A DNA stretch of 64,000 nt from Alphaproteobacteria bacterium (GTDB lineage Bacteria > Myxococcota_A > UBA796 > CAJQPC01), in contig JACKEV010000006.1 in NCBI GenBank assembly GCA_020632795.1, positions 1,236,501-1,300,500 of the forward strand, written 5' to 3'. Shown here piece by piece: positions 40,006 to 50,327 of this stretch; positions within the stretch are counted from its first letter, which is position 1, and each line of letters begins with the position of its first letter. The notes below the pieces were generated by a model. That model saw only the letters and a list, made by a program, of their open reading frames with translations. It did no database searches and was not told where the DNA came from. The translations under genes were made by a program, and so were the position numbers.

Positions 40006-40311
40006 CTACCAGCCAGAGGTCCCGCTGCCGTCGCCGCTCAGCGCGATCTCCCGGTTCAACCGACGCACCTCGCTGCCCAGGGAGACGACGCGCATCAGCG
40101 CAAAGCCGCCCCCCAGCAGCAGGCCCGCGCCGAAGGCGATGCCCAGCAGCGCGGGGACCGGCATGGGCTGCTGGAGCTCCCAGGCCGCGAAGCCCATGTT
40201 CAGCGAGAGCTGGCTGGTGCGGCCCAGGTTCTGCAGCACAAACAGCACGACCGGGAACGTGACCAGCAGGAGCACGACGAGGGCGGCGATCCATTTCCAC
40301 ATCGAGGACAT
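40006..40311 (-). CDS. LapA-domain (DUF1049) small membrane protein
   Basis: 101 residues with two membrane helices (about 4-26 and 50-72) and a short charged C-terminal helix with R-R-L-N-R-E-I, the arrangement of LapA-domain proteins; E. coli LapA works in lipopolysaccharide assembly control. The ATG at 40311 is chosen with GGAG 8 nt upstream; a TTG at 40347 and an ATG at 40302 are alternatives. A terminator lies between it and rpsA. Confidence 0.72.
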   Translation of the reverse strand: MSSMWKWIAALVVLLLVTFPVVLFVLQNLGRTSQLSLNMGFAAWELQQPMPVPALLGIAFGAGLLLGGGFALMRVVSLGSEVRRLNREIALSGDGSGTSGW

Positions 40312-40348
40312 CAGCGGGACTCCAGCGAGGAGTAACCGTAGCCACAAG

Positions 40349-40373
40349 GGGGGCGCCGGTCAACGGCGCCCCC
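40349..40373 (-). terminator. Strong stem-loop terminator after rpsA
   Basis: A perfect 10-bp GC stem (GGGGGCGCCG and its complement) with a 5-nt loop lies 20 bp after the rpsA stop. On the transcript it is followed by CTTGT, a weak T-rich tail. It separates rpsA from the LapA-like gene. Confidence 0.7.
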
Positions 40374-40392
40374 TGCGCAGGATGACGGGGGC

Positions 40393-42114
40393 TCAGTCCT
40401 CGTCCTCATCCTGAGCGCGCATGCGGCTGGCGATGTCACCCATCAGGTCGCCCAGGCGAGCGCTGGACTGCTGCTGACGCTGGGAGAAGTCCGTGGGGGT
40501 CTCACCGTCGTCGTCCGCGGCGCGCTCCGAGAGGGAGATCTTGCGGTCGTGGGGGTCGATCGCCAGGATGACCGCGTTGATCGTCTCGACGCTCTGGTAG
40601 TGGTCCTGCCAGTCGTGGCCGTTGTTGTTCAGCTCGGAGACATGGACCAGCCCCTCGACGCCGTCCTCCAGCTCCACGAAGAGCCCGAAGTCGGCGACGT
40701 GGACCACCGGCCCCTGCACGACCTGGCCCAGGAAGTACCGGGCGTGGGCCGACAGCCAGGGGTCGTCGGACATCTGCTTGATGCCGAGGGAGAAGCGCTC
40801 GTTGTGCTTGTCGATGTTCAGCACGCGGGCCTCGACCTCGTCGCCCTTCTTGAACCGGTCGCTGGGGTGACGCAGGCGCTGGCCCCAGGACAGATCCGAG
40901 ATGTGCACGAGGCCGTCGATGCCGTCCTCGATGCCCACGAAGATGCCGAAGTCCGTGATGTTCCGCACCTTGCCGTGGACGATGGTGCCGACGGGGTAGC
41001 GGTCCTCGATGCGCTCCCAGGGGTTCTCCTCGAGCTGACGCATGCCGAGGGAGATCCGCTTGTTCTCCATGTCGATGCCGAGCACCTTGGCCTCGACCAT
41101 GTCGCCGATGGCGACGAGCTTGGAGGGGTGCTTGACCCGCTTGTTCCAGGTCATCTCGGAGATGTGGACCAGGCCCTCGATGCCGTCCTCCAGCTCCACG
41201 AAGGCGCCGTAGTCGGGGATGGAGACGACCTTGCCGCGCACGATGGCGCCGACAGGGTACTTGTAGTCGGCCTCGTCCCACGGATCGGGGCGGATCTGCT
41301 TGTAGCCCAGGGAGACGCGCTGGCTGTCGGGGTCGAACTTGAGGACCTTGACCTCGATGTTCTGGCCGACCTCGAACATCTCCGAGGGGTGGTTGATGCG
41401 CCCGTAGGACATGTCGGTGATGTGGAGGAGGCCGTCGATGCCGCCCAGGTCCACGAAGGCGCCGTAGTCCGTGATGTTCTTGACCACGCCGGCCATGATG
41501 ACGCCGGGCTGGAGGGACTCGACGGTCTTGCGGCGCTTGGCCTCGCGGTCCTTCTCCAACAGCACGCGGCGGGAGAGGACGATGTTGCCGCGCTTCTTGT
41601 TGAACTTGATGATCTTGAAGTCGTAGGTCTCGCCGATCAGCTTGTCGAGGTTCTTGACCGGGCGGAGGTCGACCTGCGAACCGGGGAGGAACGCCTTCAC
41701 GCCGATGTCGACGGAGAGCCCGCCCTTGACCCGGGCGACGATGGCGCCGGTGACGGTCTCGTCGGACTCGACGGCCTTGGCGATCTCGTCCCAGGCCTTG
41801 ACCATGTCGGCCTTTTCCTTGGACAGGACCAGCTCGCCCTGCTCCTCGTCCATGCTGTCGAGGTAGACGTCGATGTTGTCGCCCATCTGGATGGAGACCT
41901 GCCCCTCGGGGTCGACGAACTCGTCGAGGCGGACGCGGCCTTCGGCCTTGTAGCCGATGTCAACGGTGACCCAGTCACCTTCCATACCGATCACGCGACC
42001 GGTGACGACGCTCTGTTCCTTGATGTCCTTCTGATCGAGGAAGTCGTCGAAGAAGGAGGTGAAGCTCTCCCGGGAGAGGGAGGCGAGGTCGGCGTCGAGA
42101 TCAATGTTGCTCAT
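40393..42114 (-). CDS. rpsA: 30S ribosomal protein S1
   Basis: The 573-residue protein contains six S1 RNA-binding repeats: two diverged N-terminal ones that bind the ribosome, then four with clear G-A-F-V-x-L-x-x-G-x-x-G-L-x-H-I-S patterns, and an acidic D-E-D-E-D end. The ATG at 42114 has AGGTAGGA upstream; an in-frame start at 42273 would extend across the untranslated leader and is rejected. It follows cmk and aroA, a common bacterial order, with a 183-bp leader and its own promoter candidate. Confidence 0.96.
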   Translation of the reverse strand: MSNIDLDADLASLSRESFTSFFDDFLDQKDIKEQSVVTGRVIGMEGDWVTVDIGYKAEGRVRLDEFVDPEGQVSIQMGDNIDVYLDSMDEEQGELVLSKEKADMVKAWDEIAKAVESDETVTGAIVARVKGGLSVDIGVKAFLPGSQVDLRPVKNLDKLIGETYDFKIIKFNKKRGNIVLSRRVLLEKDREAKRRKTVESLQPGVIMAGVVKNITDYGAFVDLGGIDGLLHITDMSYGRINHPSEMFEVGQNIEVKVLKFDPDSQRVSLGYKQIRPDPWDEADYKYPVGAIVRGKVVSIPDYGAFVELEDGIEGLVHISEMTWNKRVKHPSKLVAIGDMVEAKVLGIDMENKRISLGMRQLEENPWERIEDRYPVGTIVHGKVRNITDFGIFVGIEDGIDGLVHISDLSWGQRLRHPSDRFKKGDEVEARVLNIDKHNERFSLGIKQMSDDPWLSAHARYFLGQVVQGPVVHVADFGLFVELEDGVEGLVHVSELNNNGHDWQDHYQSVETINAVILAIDPHDRKISLSERAADDDGETPTDFSQRQQQSSARLGDLMGDIASRMRAQDEDED

Positions 42115-42297
42115 GTGTTTCCTACCTGAAGGCCCGGGACGGGTCTCCAGGGCTGGGGTTGAATGGGATGAATCTGACAGAGAGAGCGTGCGCCCCGAGC
42201 GGGGCCTTGAACACCAGCGGTCGGGAGGGGCCTGGCCAGGTAACCCATGCGTCCGACGGGCTGGGACGGGCATCGTTAGCCCGGCACCGCGGGCGCG
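42115..42297 (-). promoter_or_regulatory. rpsA leader with candidate sigma-70 promoter
   Basis: This is the largest gap in the window. On the minus strand a TTGACG -35 (42296-42301, overlapping the cmk stop) and TAACGA -10 (42273-42278) are spaced 17 bp apart. The 5' leader of over 150 nt contains a GCCCCG/CGGGGC hairpin (about 42192-42206). S1 autoregulates through its leader in other bacteria, so this leader may do likewise; the promoter is a weak match at the -10. Confidence 0.4.
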
Positions 42298-42975
42298 TCA
42301 AGCGCCCCGTGCCCGCGCGATGTCCACGACCTTCGCGGCGACCTGGCGGGGGGTCAGGGCGCTGCTGTCCAGGTAGATGCCATCATCGGCCATCCTGAGG
42401 GGCGCGGCGGCCCGCTGGCTGTCCTGGGCGTCCCGGGCGCGCAGGTCGGCGAGCACCTCGTCGAAGGGCTGCTCCACCCCCCGACTTTGAAGCTCGAGCT
42501 GGCGACGCGCCGCCCGGATCTCCGCCCGGGCGTCCAGGAAGACCTTCACCGGAGCGTCGGGGAGCACGACGGTGCCGATGTCGCGGCCGTCCATGACCAC
42601 CGGGCGCGTCTCGGCAAGCGCGCGCTGGCGGCCGAGCAGCGCCGCCCGCACCTCGGGGAGGACCGCCACCGCCGAGGCCCCCTGCCCCACCACCTCGGTG
42701 CGGATGGCCTCGCTCAGATCCTCGCCGTCGACCACGACCTTCAGCGCACCGTCCGCCCAGGACAGGTCGAAGGCCAGGGTGTCGGTCATCGCGCCCAGGG
42801 CGGGGCCGTCGTCGAGGGCCAGGCCCCGGCGCGCCCCGATGAGGGCGACCGCCCGGTACATGGCGCCGGTGTCGACGTAGGCGAAGTCCAGGGCGCGGGC
42901 CACCATCCGGGCCACGGTACCCTTGCCCGACGACGCCGGCCCGTCGATCGCGATGGCGAACGGGCGCTCAGGCAC
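42298..42975 (-). CDS. cmk: Cytidylate kinase
   Basis: Cmk phosphorylates CMP and dCMP. The 225-residue protein has the P-loop G-P-A-S-S-G-K-G-T, Y-V-D-T-G-A-M-Y-R, M-D-G-R-D-I-G-T-V-V and the R-A-A-A-P-L-R-x-A-D-D end. The GTG at 42975 gives the standard length; it overlaps the aroA stop by 8 bp. Confidence 0.96.
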   Translation of the reverse strand: MPERPFAIAIDGPASSGKGTVARMVARALDFAYVDTGAMYRAVALIGARRGLALDDGPALGAMTDTLAFDLSWADGALKVVVDGEDLSEAIRTEVVGQGASAVAVLPEVRAALLGRQRALAETRPVVMDGRDIGTVVLPDAPVKVFLDARAEIRAARRQLELQSRGVEQPFDEVLADLRARDAQDSQRAAAPLRMADDGIYLDSSALTPRQVAAKVVDIARARGA

Positions 42976-44241
42976 GACAGCGCTCCAGGAGGCTGGGGAA
43001 CTGTGGAAACGACGTGGCGATGTTGTCGACGTCTCGGACGAGGGTGCCCCCGGGCGCGGCCAGCCCGGCCACGGCGAAGGCCATCGCGATGCGGTGGTCG
43101 CCCCGCGCGTCCACCTCACCGCCGGCCGGCGGTGCCCCCGCGACGACCAGGCCGTCGGGGCGCTCCTCGACCTGCCCGCCGATCGCCTGCAGCCCCGCCA
43201 CGGTGGCGGCGATGCGGTCGCTCTCCTTGACGCGCAGCTCCCCGGCGTCCCGCACGACGGTCTCCCCCTCGGCGAACGCTGCGGCCACCGAGAGGACCGG
43301 CACCTCGTCGATCAGCCGCGGGATGACTGCGCCGCCGATCTCCACGCCCCGGAGCGCGCTGTGCCGCACCCGCAGGTCGGCGATGGGCTCGCCGGAGACG
43401 ACGCGCCGGTCGAGCGGCTCGATGTTGGCGCCCATCCGCTCCAGCACCTCCAGCACCCCCGCGCGGGTGGGGTTCACCCCGACGCCCTCGACGATCAGGT
43501 CCGAGCCCGGGGTGATGGCCGCGGCCACCAGGAAGAAGGCCGCCGAGGAGATGTCGCCGGGCACCTCGACGTCGCGCGCCTCGGGCACCTGGCCGCCGGG
43601 CACGATCAGCGCGGGCACAGCGCCCTCGCCCTCGTCGATCTGCACGCCCATCGCGCGCAGCATGCGCTCGGTGTGGTCGCGGGAGCGGACCGGCTCGGTG
43701 TAGCGCAGCGTGCCCTGGGCCGAGAGCGCCGCCAGGATCATCGCCGCCTTGACCTGCCCGGAGGCCACCGGCGAGTCGTAGGGGCCGCAGGTCAGCGCCC
43801 CGCCCCGGATGGCGATGGGGGCGCGCTGTCCGCCGTCGCGGCCGTCCAGCCGGGCGCCCATCGCGGTGAGCGGGCCGGTGACCCGGCGCATGGGGCGCCG
43901 CCGGAGGTGAACGTCCCCGGTGAGCACCGAGAAGAAGGGCTGTGAGGCCAGCAGCCCGCACAGGAGCCGCATGGTGGTGCCCGAGTTCCCGCAGTCCAGC
44001 ACGTCACCGGGCTCGGTGAACCGGCCGGCGACCCCGGTGATGCGGTCGCCGTCGATGCGCGCGCCGAGGGCCTGCATGCAGCCCGCGGTGGACTGGACGT
44101 CGCGGGCGTCCAGCAGGCCGGTGACGCGGGCGCTGCCGCGGGCCAGGCCGTTGAAGACCAGCGCCCGGTGGGAGATGGACTTGTCGCCCGGGCAGCGGAT
44201 CCGCCCCCGCAGCGCCCCCCCTGGGGAGACCCGCAGCTCGC

Positions 44242-44245
<4 letters not shown>
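42968..44245 (-). CDS. aroA: 3-phosphoshikimate 1-carboxyvinyltransferase (EPSP synthase)
   Basis: AroA joins shikimate-3-phosphate and PEP in aromatic amino-acid synthesis. The 425-residue protein shows P-G-D-K-S-I-S-H-R-A, the N-S-G-T-T-M-R-L block, the A-S-G-Q-V-K-A-A motif and late D-E-V-P and D-H-R-I-A-M-A-F. The GTG start overlaps the accA stop (GTGA). The GNSGT-M-R form with A-S-G-Q-V-K fits the family in general; glyphosate class cannot be called from it. Confidence 0.97.
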
Positions 44246-45213
<968 letters not shown>

Positions 45214-45252
45214 GGGCCGCCTCCGTGGGCGGCTCCTGTATCGCGTCCGCGC

Positions 45253-45270
45253 GGCGGGGACACCCCCGCC
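45253..45270 (-). terminator. GC stem-loop between the DUF4097 gene and accA
   Basis: A 7-bp stem (GGCGGGG/CCCCGCC, 4-nt loop) lies 16 bp after the DUF4097 stop. It has no T-tract, so it may be a weak or factor-assisted terminator. Confidence 0.4.
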
Positions 45271-45286
45271 CTGCGCGCCGCGGTCG

Positions 45287-45970
45287 TCAGGTGTCCAGGA
45301 GGTGGATGTCGCCCCGGGCCACGGTCACGTCGACGCGGGGCGAGGGCTCGAGCACCGGCCGGGGGGCGGCCCCCGGGTCGGCGTAGACCACGCCGTCGCC
45401 GGCCTCCAGGACGTAGTCGTAGTGGCCCTCGGGCAGGGAGAGCGACACGTCCCCCGCACCCACGGCGACGGTGAGCTGCTCCGGCGGCGTGGTCAGGGAG
45501 AGGTCCACCGGACCCTCCCCCACCGCGAGCGCCAGCTCCCGGGGGGCCAGCCCGTGCCCGCGCACCTGCCCGCCGCCCACCGAGATGTCGACCACGCCCT
45601 CCAGCCCCTCCAATTCGACGACGCCCTCGGCGAGCTTGACGGAAACGTCGACCCCGCGGGGCACGGTGACGGTGTGGGCGCTGCGGCAGCCGATGAGGCC
45701 CACGCAGCGGGCCTCCAGGTAGAGGGCGTCCCCCTCACGGCGGCTGTCCAGGGCCAAGGCACCGCGCAGGCCCCGCACGGAGCGCTCGGCGACGACGTCC
45801 TCGACGTCCGCGCCGACAATGCGGACCTCGCCCAGGTCGACGTCCAGCACCACGCGGTCGGGCGAGGCCAGCACGCGGACGGTCTCGGTGTGGGTGGCCG
45901 GCTGGCAGGAGCCGAGCCCGATGAGCGCGGCGGCCGCCATCAGCAGGACCCTCGGGGCGCGTGCGCTCAT
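45287..45970 (-). CDS. DUF4097-like lipoprotein
   Basis: A leader ends in L-G-S-C (lipobox). The rest is a repetitive beta structure with alternating V/L and G-x-G-D spacing (G-V-V-E-L-E-G-L-E-G-V-V-D-I-S, G-A-G-D-V-S-L-S-L), as in DUF4097 beta-helix-like proteins, including one C-x-G-L-I-G-C pair near residue 89. Function is not known. The ATG at 45970 has GGAGG 5 nt upstream; a longer in-frame start overlaps miaA and is rejected. Confidence 0.75.
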   Translation of the reverse strand: MSARAPRVLLMAAAALIGLGSCQPATHTETVRVLASPDRVVLDVDLGEVRIVGADVEDVVAERSVRGLRGALALDSRREGDALYLEARCVGLIGCRSAHTVTVPRGVDVSVKLAEGVVELEGLEGVVDISVGGGQVRGHGLAPRELALAVGEGPVDLSLTTPPEQLTVAVGAGDVSLSLPEGHYDYVLEAGDGVVYADPGAAPRPVLEPSPRVDVTVARGDIHLLDT

Positions 45971-46025
45971 GGTGCCTCCGGCGCGGGGTGTCACTTCTAC
46001 AGACACCAGACAAGACGCGCACCGA

Positions 46026-46922
46026 TCAGGTTTCTTCATCCTGCGGCGGCCCGAAGGCCTCGGTCGCCGCCGCGCGCACCGCCGGCCAGTCCTCGGCGTC
46101 GATCTGCTCGAAGCCGCCGATGGAGCGCAGCATCCCCCGCTGCTTCCTCGCGAATCGCCGGGTGTCCCGCTGGGTCAGGCGGACGGCCTCGGCCAGGGGC
46201 AGGTCGTCGAGGAGGTGGGCGCCCATCCACCGATACCCCAAGGATCGCATGGGTTTGGAGTCACGGTCCACCCCGGAGGTCAGCAGACGGCGCACCTCCT
46301 CGACGTAGCCATCCTCGACCATCTTGAGGACCCGCGCGTCGATCCGGGCGTCCAGATCGTCCCGGTCCAGCCAGCGTCGGACGGCGGGGTGGCGGGGGGC
46401 GGTGAAGGCGTGCTCCTGATGGATCGCGGAGAACGGGCGGCCCGTCAGGCGGTGGACCTCCAGGCCCCGGATGACGCGGACCCGATCGTTGGGGTGGAGC
46501 TGGGCGGCGAGGACGGGGTCGACCCGGGCGAGCGCGGCGTGGGGGTCATCCAGGGCCTCCAGCTCGGCGCGCAGGGCCTCGTCCGCCGAGGGCGCGGGGG
46601 CGAGGCCGACCAGCAGGGCGCGCAGGTAGAACCCCGTCCCGCCGACGATGACCGTGGGCGCGCCCTCGGCGATGATGGCGTCGGCGTCGGCGGCGAAGTC
46701 GGCGGCGCTGTAGGGTGCGTCGGAGTCGCGGATGTCGACGCAGGCGTGGGGGTAGCGGGCCAGCTCGGCGGGGGTGGGCTTGCCGGTGCCGATGTCCATG
46801 CCCCGGTAGACCTGCATCGCGTCCGCCGAGACCAGGCGCACGCCCGGCCAGAGGTCGGCGACGCGCATCGCGGCGGCGGTCTTGCCGGCGGCCGTGGGGC
46901 CAGCGAGGACGAGGATCTTCAC
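46026..46922 (-). CDS. miaA: tRNA dimethylallyltransferase
   Basis: MiaA adds an isopentenyl group at A37 of tRNAs reading U-starting codons. The 298-residue protein has the P-loop G-P-T-A-A-G-K-T, D-A-M-Q-V-Y-R-G-M-D-I-G-T-G-K, V-I-V-G-G-T-G-F-Y-L-R-A and the late R-D-T-R-R-F-A-R-K-Q. It starts at GTG with AGGA upstream, 13 bp after mutL, the usual mutL-miaA pairing. Confidence 0.95.
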   Translation of the reverse strand: MKILVLAGPTAAGKTAAAMRVADLWPGVRLVSADAMQVYRGMDIGTGKPTPAELARYPHACVDIRDSDAPYSAADFAADADAIIAEGAPTVIVGGTGFYLRALLVGLAPAPSADEALRAELEALDDPHAALARVDPVLAAQLHPNDRVRVIRGLEVHRLTGRPFSAIHQEHAFTAPRHPAVRRWLDRDDLDARIDARVLKMVEDGYVEEVRRLLTSGVDRDSKPMRSLGYRWMGAHLLDDLPLAEAVRLTQRDTRRFARKQRGMLRSIGGFEQIDAEDWPAVRAAATEAFGPPQDEET

Positions 46923-46935
46923 CGCTGTCCTGTAA

Positions 46936-48912
46936 TCAGGACCGGTGGAACCGGCGCTCCAGCTCGGCCTGGTCGACCCGGATGGCGACCGGGCGGCCGT
47001 GGGCGCAGACCTCGAAGTCCACCGCGTCGAGGGCCTTGAGCAGCTCGCGCATCTCGTAGGGGGAGAGGGCCTGATGGGCGCGGATGGAGTTGTGGCAGGC
47101 CATCGTGGCGAGCATGTGGTCCATGATATCGCGGCCGGCGAGGCCGGCGCCGCCCTCGGCGAGATCATCGGCGATGTCGCGCACCAGCGCGGGCACGTCG
47201 GCGTTGGACAGGCCGGGGGGGACCGCCGAGACGGCGAACGCGCCGCCGCCGTAGGGCTCGACCTCCAGGTTGAGGTCGGCGAGCACGTCCAGGCGGTCAG
47301 CGAGCAGCTCGGCCCGGCCCACCGGCAGCTCCACGATGATGGGGGTGAGCAGGCGCTGGGCGCCGCCGAGGCGCTCGCGGGCATCCTGCTGGAGGCGGTA
47401 GAGGGTGACCCGCTCGTGGGCGGCGTGCTGGTCGATCATGATCAGCTCTCCCCCGCCCTCGCACAGGATGTAGGTCTCGGCGAACTGGCCGATGACGCGG
47501 AGATCCTGGAAGCGCGGCACGGGCAGCAGCGCCCCGGGGCCGTGGGGGGTCTGCGCTGGGGGAGCCGGCGGCGGCGCTTGGCGAACGGGCGCGAGGCGGG
47601 GGGCCGGCGACGGGTTGACCGGGCGCGGGGCCGGCGCAGGGCTGAGAGAGGCCACGGGCCTGGGGGCCGGCGCGGGCAGGGAGGCCGGGCGCGGCGCCGG
47701 TACGCCGGGCGCAGGCGGCGCGGCGGCACGAGGCGCTGGGGTGGGCGCAGAGGCCGGCGGGCTGGCCGTACGGGGCGCGGGGGCCGGAGGGCTGGCCGTA
47801 CGGGGTGCAGGGGCCGCCGGCTCGGCCGCGAACAGCCCCACCGACGGCTGCTCTGCGGGCTGCTCGCGCTCCCGGGCGGGTGCCGTGGAGACCGGGCGGC
47901 GGATGCCGTGGGCCTGGAGGCCCTCGCGCAGGCCGTCGGCGACGAAACGGAAGAGATCGCGGCCGTTGCGGAAGCGGACCTCGATCTTGCTGGGGTGGAC
48001 GTTGACGTCCACCTCCTCCGGCGGCAGCCGCACCTCCAGCACGACCACCGGGTAGCGCCCCTTGGGCACCAGGTGGCGGTAGGCCTCGTTGATGGCGCGG
48101 CGCAGGGTCGGGTCCCGCACGTAGCGGCCGTTGACGTAGAGGTACATCGCCCCCGCGGAATTGGCCTGGTGGACGCCCACGGGGCTGACGAGGGCCTCCA
48201 CCTCGACGTCGCCGCTGGCCAGGACCACGGGGATGAGCGCGGCGCCGTGGGCCTTCAGCAGGTCGGCGGCACGGGCATGCCGGCTGTCCACCGCCGGGCA
48301 CCGGATGAGGTCCCGGCCGTCGTGCTCCACGGTGAAGTCGACGTCGGGGCGGATCATGGCCTGGCGGGTGACGGCCTCCAGGCAGTGGCCCAGCTCGGTC
48401 TGCACCGTGCGCAGGAACTTGCGGCGCACCGGCACGTTGAAGAACAGGCTCGCCGCGCTGATCTGGGTGCCGACAGGGCAGCCCGCTGGCTCCGGCGGGC
48501 GCAGCCGGCCGCCGTGCACCGTGATCCTGCTGCCGACCTCGTCGGAGGCGGGGCGGGTGATGATCTCGAACTTGGAGATCGACGCGATGGAGGGTATGGC
48601 CTCGCCGCGGAAGCCCAGGGTGGCGACCGAGAAGAGGTCGTGCTCGGTGCGGATCTTGGAGGTGCCGTGGCGCTCCAGGCACATCAGGGCGTCGTCGCGG
48701 GACATGCCGCTGCCGTCGTCGACGACCTGGACGAGCTGCCGGCCGCCGGAGCGCAGGCGCACCTCGACGCGGGTGGCCCCGGCATCCAGGGCGTTCTCCA
48801 CCAGCTCCTTGACCACCGAAGCCGGGCGCTCGACCACCTCGCCAGCGGCGATCTTGTTGACGAGGTGGTCTTCGAGGATGCGGATGACGCCCACGGGGGC
48901 TCCTGCGGACAT
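46936..48912 (-). CDS. mutL: DNA mismatch repair protein MutL
   Basis: The 658-residue protein has the GHKL ATPase (about 1-340: E-L-V-E-N-A-L-D-A-G, D-D-G-S-G-M, T-L-G-F-R-G-E-A), a Pro/Ala-rich linker of over 100 residues with A-P-R-T-A-S-P-P repeats, and a C-terminal dimer domain (about 470-658). The latter keeps D-Q-H-A-A-H-E but the endonuclease motif D-Q-H-A-x2-E-x4-E ends in Tyr, not Glu, and the expected A-C-R-x-x-x-K block reads A-C-H-N-S-I-R. C-A-H-G-R-P is near the C-P-H-G-R-P form. Nicking activity is thus uncertain. Confidence 0.95.
   Translation of the reverse strand: MSAGAPVGVIRILEDHLVNKIAAGEVVERPASVVKELVENALDAGATRVEVRLRSGGRQLVQVVDDGSGMSRDDALMCLERHGTSKIRTEHDLFSVATLGFRGEAIPSIASISKFEIITRPASDEVGSRITVHGGRLRPPEPAGCPVGTQISAASLFFNVPVRRKFLRTVQTELGHCLEAVTRQAMIRPDVDFTVEHDGRDLIRCPAVDSRHARAADLLKAHGAALIPVVLASGDVEVEALVSPVGVHQANSAGAMYLYVNGRYVRDPTLRRAINEAYRHLVPKGRYPVVVLEVRLPPEEVDVNVHPSKIEVRFRNGRDLFRFVADGLREGLQAHGIRRPVSTAPAREREQPAEQPSVGLFAAEPAAPAPRTASPPAPAPRTASPPASAPTPAPRAAAPPAPGVPAPRPASLPAPAPRPVASLSPAPAPRPVNPSPAPRLAPVRQAPPPAPPAQTPHGPGALLPVPRFQDLRVIGQFAETYILCEGGGELIMIDQHAAHERVTLYRLQQDARERLGGAQRLLTPIIVELPVGRAELLADRLDVLADLNLEVEPYGGGAFAVSAVPPGLSNADVPALVRDIADDLAEGGAGLAGRDIMDHMLATMACHNSIRAHQALSPYEMRELLKALDAVDFEVCAHGRPVAIRVDQAELERRFHRS
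47752..47811 (-). repeat. 30-bp tandem repeat encoding the MutL linker
   Basis: Two 30-bp units differing at a few bases lie head to tail; each contains GGCTGGCCGTACGGGG on the plus strand. They encode the duplicated A-P-R-T-A-S-P-P segments. The whole number of codons keeps the frame, and the unit can expand or shrink without breaking mutL. Confidence 0.7.
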
Positions 48913-48923
48913 TAAATGTCCTC

Positions 48924-50291
48924 TTAACCCGCGATGGGCTCCCCCGGTCGGCGCTTCTTTCGGAACTTCATGCGGATCGGGGCGCCCTCGAAGCCGTACC
49001 GCTCCCGCATGCGGTTGACGAGGTAGCGCTTGTAGGGCTCCTCGACGCCCTCGGGGGTGTTGCACCACACCACGAAGGTGGGGGGCCGCACCCGGATCTG
49101 GGTCATGTAGTTGAGCCGGACCGGGCGGTTGTGGCGCTGGGGGACCGAGTGGTTGAGCACCGCCTCCTGCAGGAAGCGGTTGCACTCGGAGGTGGTGAGG
49201 CGCTTGTCGAACTCGGCGTAGACCTTCTCGACCAGGGGCAGGATGCGGTGGCAGCCCTTGCCGGTGAGCGCGGCGATGTAGAGCACCGGGGCGTAGCGGG
49301 CGTGGGGCAGCCGGCGCTCGATCTCGTCCTCCACCACGCGCACGTTGCGCTCGGGGTCCTCGCGGACGAGGTCCCACTTGTTGACCAGCAGGATGAGGCC
49401 GCGGCCCCGGTCGGCGGCCAGGTGGATGAGGCGGGCGTCCTGCTCGGTGACGCCCTCGCCGCCGTCCAGCACCACCAGGGTGACGTGGCAGCGCTCGATG
49501 GTGCGGATGGAGCGGGAGACCGCGAAGCCCTCAAGCTGGGTGTCGACCCTCGCCTTGCGCCGCACCCCCGCGGTGTCCACGATGACGTAGCGGCGGTCCC
49601 CCACGACCAGCTCGGTGTCGACCGCGTCCATCGTGGTGCCGGGCATGTCGGAGACGACCTGGCGCTCCTGGCCCAGCAGGCGGTTGACCAGGGTGGACTT
49701 GCCCACGTTCGGGCGGCCCAGGATGGCGATGCGGATCTCGGAGGGGTCCTCGTCCTGCTCCTCCAGCTCGGGCGCGGGCGCGGGCAGCAGCTCGACCACC
49801 CGGTCCATCACATCCCCCACCCCCTGGTTGTGCTCGGACGAGACGGTGAACAGCTCGTCGAAGCCCAGGGCGTGGAACTCGAGGGCCTCGATCTCCTGCT
49901 GGGACCCCTCGACCTTGTTCACCACCAGGAGGACCTTCTCGTGGGAGGCGCGCAAGAGCCGCCCGACCTCCTTGTCCATCGGGGTGACCCCGGCGCGGGC
50001 GTCGACCACGAGGAGCACGACGTCGGCCTCGTCGATGGCGGCCATCGCCTGGGCGCGCACCACCTTGAAGAGGTCGTCTTCGGGGTTCGGCTCGAAGCCA
50101 CCGGTGTCGATGACCATGATCTCGCGGTCACCATAGCGGTCGGTGAGGTCGTACTGGCGGTCTCGGGTGACGCCGGGGGTGTCGTGTACGATGGCCCGCC
50201 GCTGACCGACCAGTCGGTTGAACAGGGTGGACTTGCCCACGTTGGGGCGCCCGACGATGGCGACGACGGGCAGATGCTTGGCGTTGCTCAT
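48924..50291 (-). CDS. der: Ribosome biogenesis GTPase Der (EngA)
   Basis: Der aids 50S assembly. The 455-residue protein has two GTPase domains in tandem, each with G-R-P-N-V-G-K-S-T and D-T-A/G-G, and both N-K-x-D motifs (V-N-K-V-E in the first, V-N-K-W-D in the second), followed by a KH-like C-terminal domain. The ATG is followed by mutL 11 bp after the stop. Confidence 0.97.
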   Translation of the reverse strand: MSNAKHLPVVAIVGRPNVGKSTLFNRLVGQRRAIVHDTPGVTRDRQYDLTDRYGDREIMVIDTGGFEPNPEDDLFKVVRAQAMAAIDEADVVLLVVDARAGVTPMDKEVGRLLRASHEKVLLVVNKVEGSQQEIEALEFHALGFDELFTVSSEHNQGVGDVMDRVVELLPAPAPELEEQDEDPSEIRIAILGRPNVGKSTLVNRLLGQERQVVSDMPGTTMDAVDTELVVGDRRYVIVDTAGVRRKARVDTQLEGFAVSRSIRTIERCHVTLVVLDGGEGVTEQDARLIHLAADRGRGLILLVNKWDLVREDPERNVRVVEDEIERRLPHARYAPVLYIAALTGKGCHRILPLVEKVYAEFDKRLTTSECNRFLQEAVLNHSVPQRHNRPVRLNYMTQIRVRPPTFVVWCNTPEGVEEPYKRYLVNRMRERYGFEGAPIRMKFRKKRRPGEPIAG

Positions 50292-50327
50292 GGGGGGGTC
50301 TGCTAACCCGTTGGCGCAGGCTGTCGC

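Noticed and set aside
47752..47811. Possible CRISPR-like or mobile repeat
   Set aside because: The units are adjacent without spacers, lie inside mutL in frame, and encode the Pro/Ala linker.
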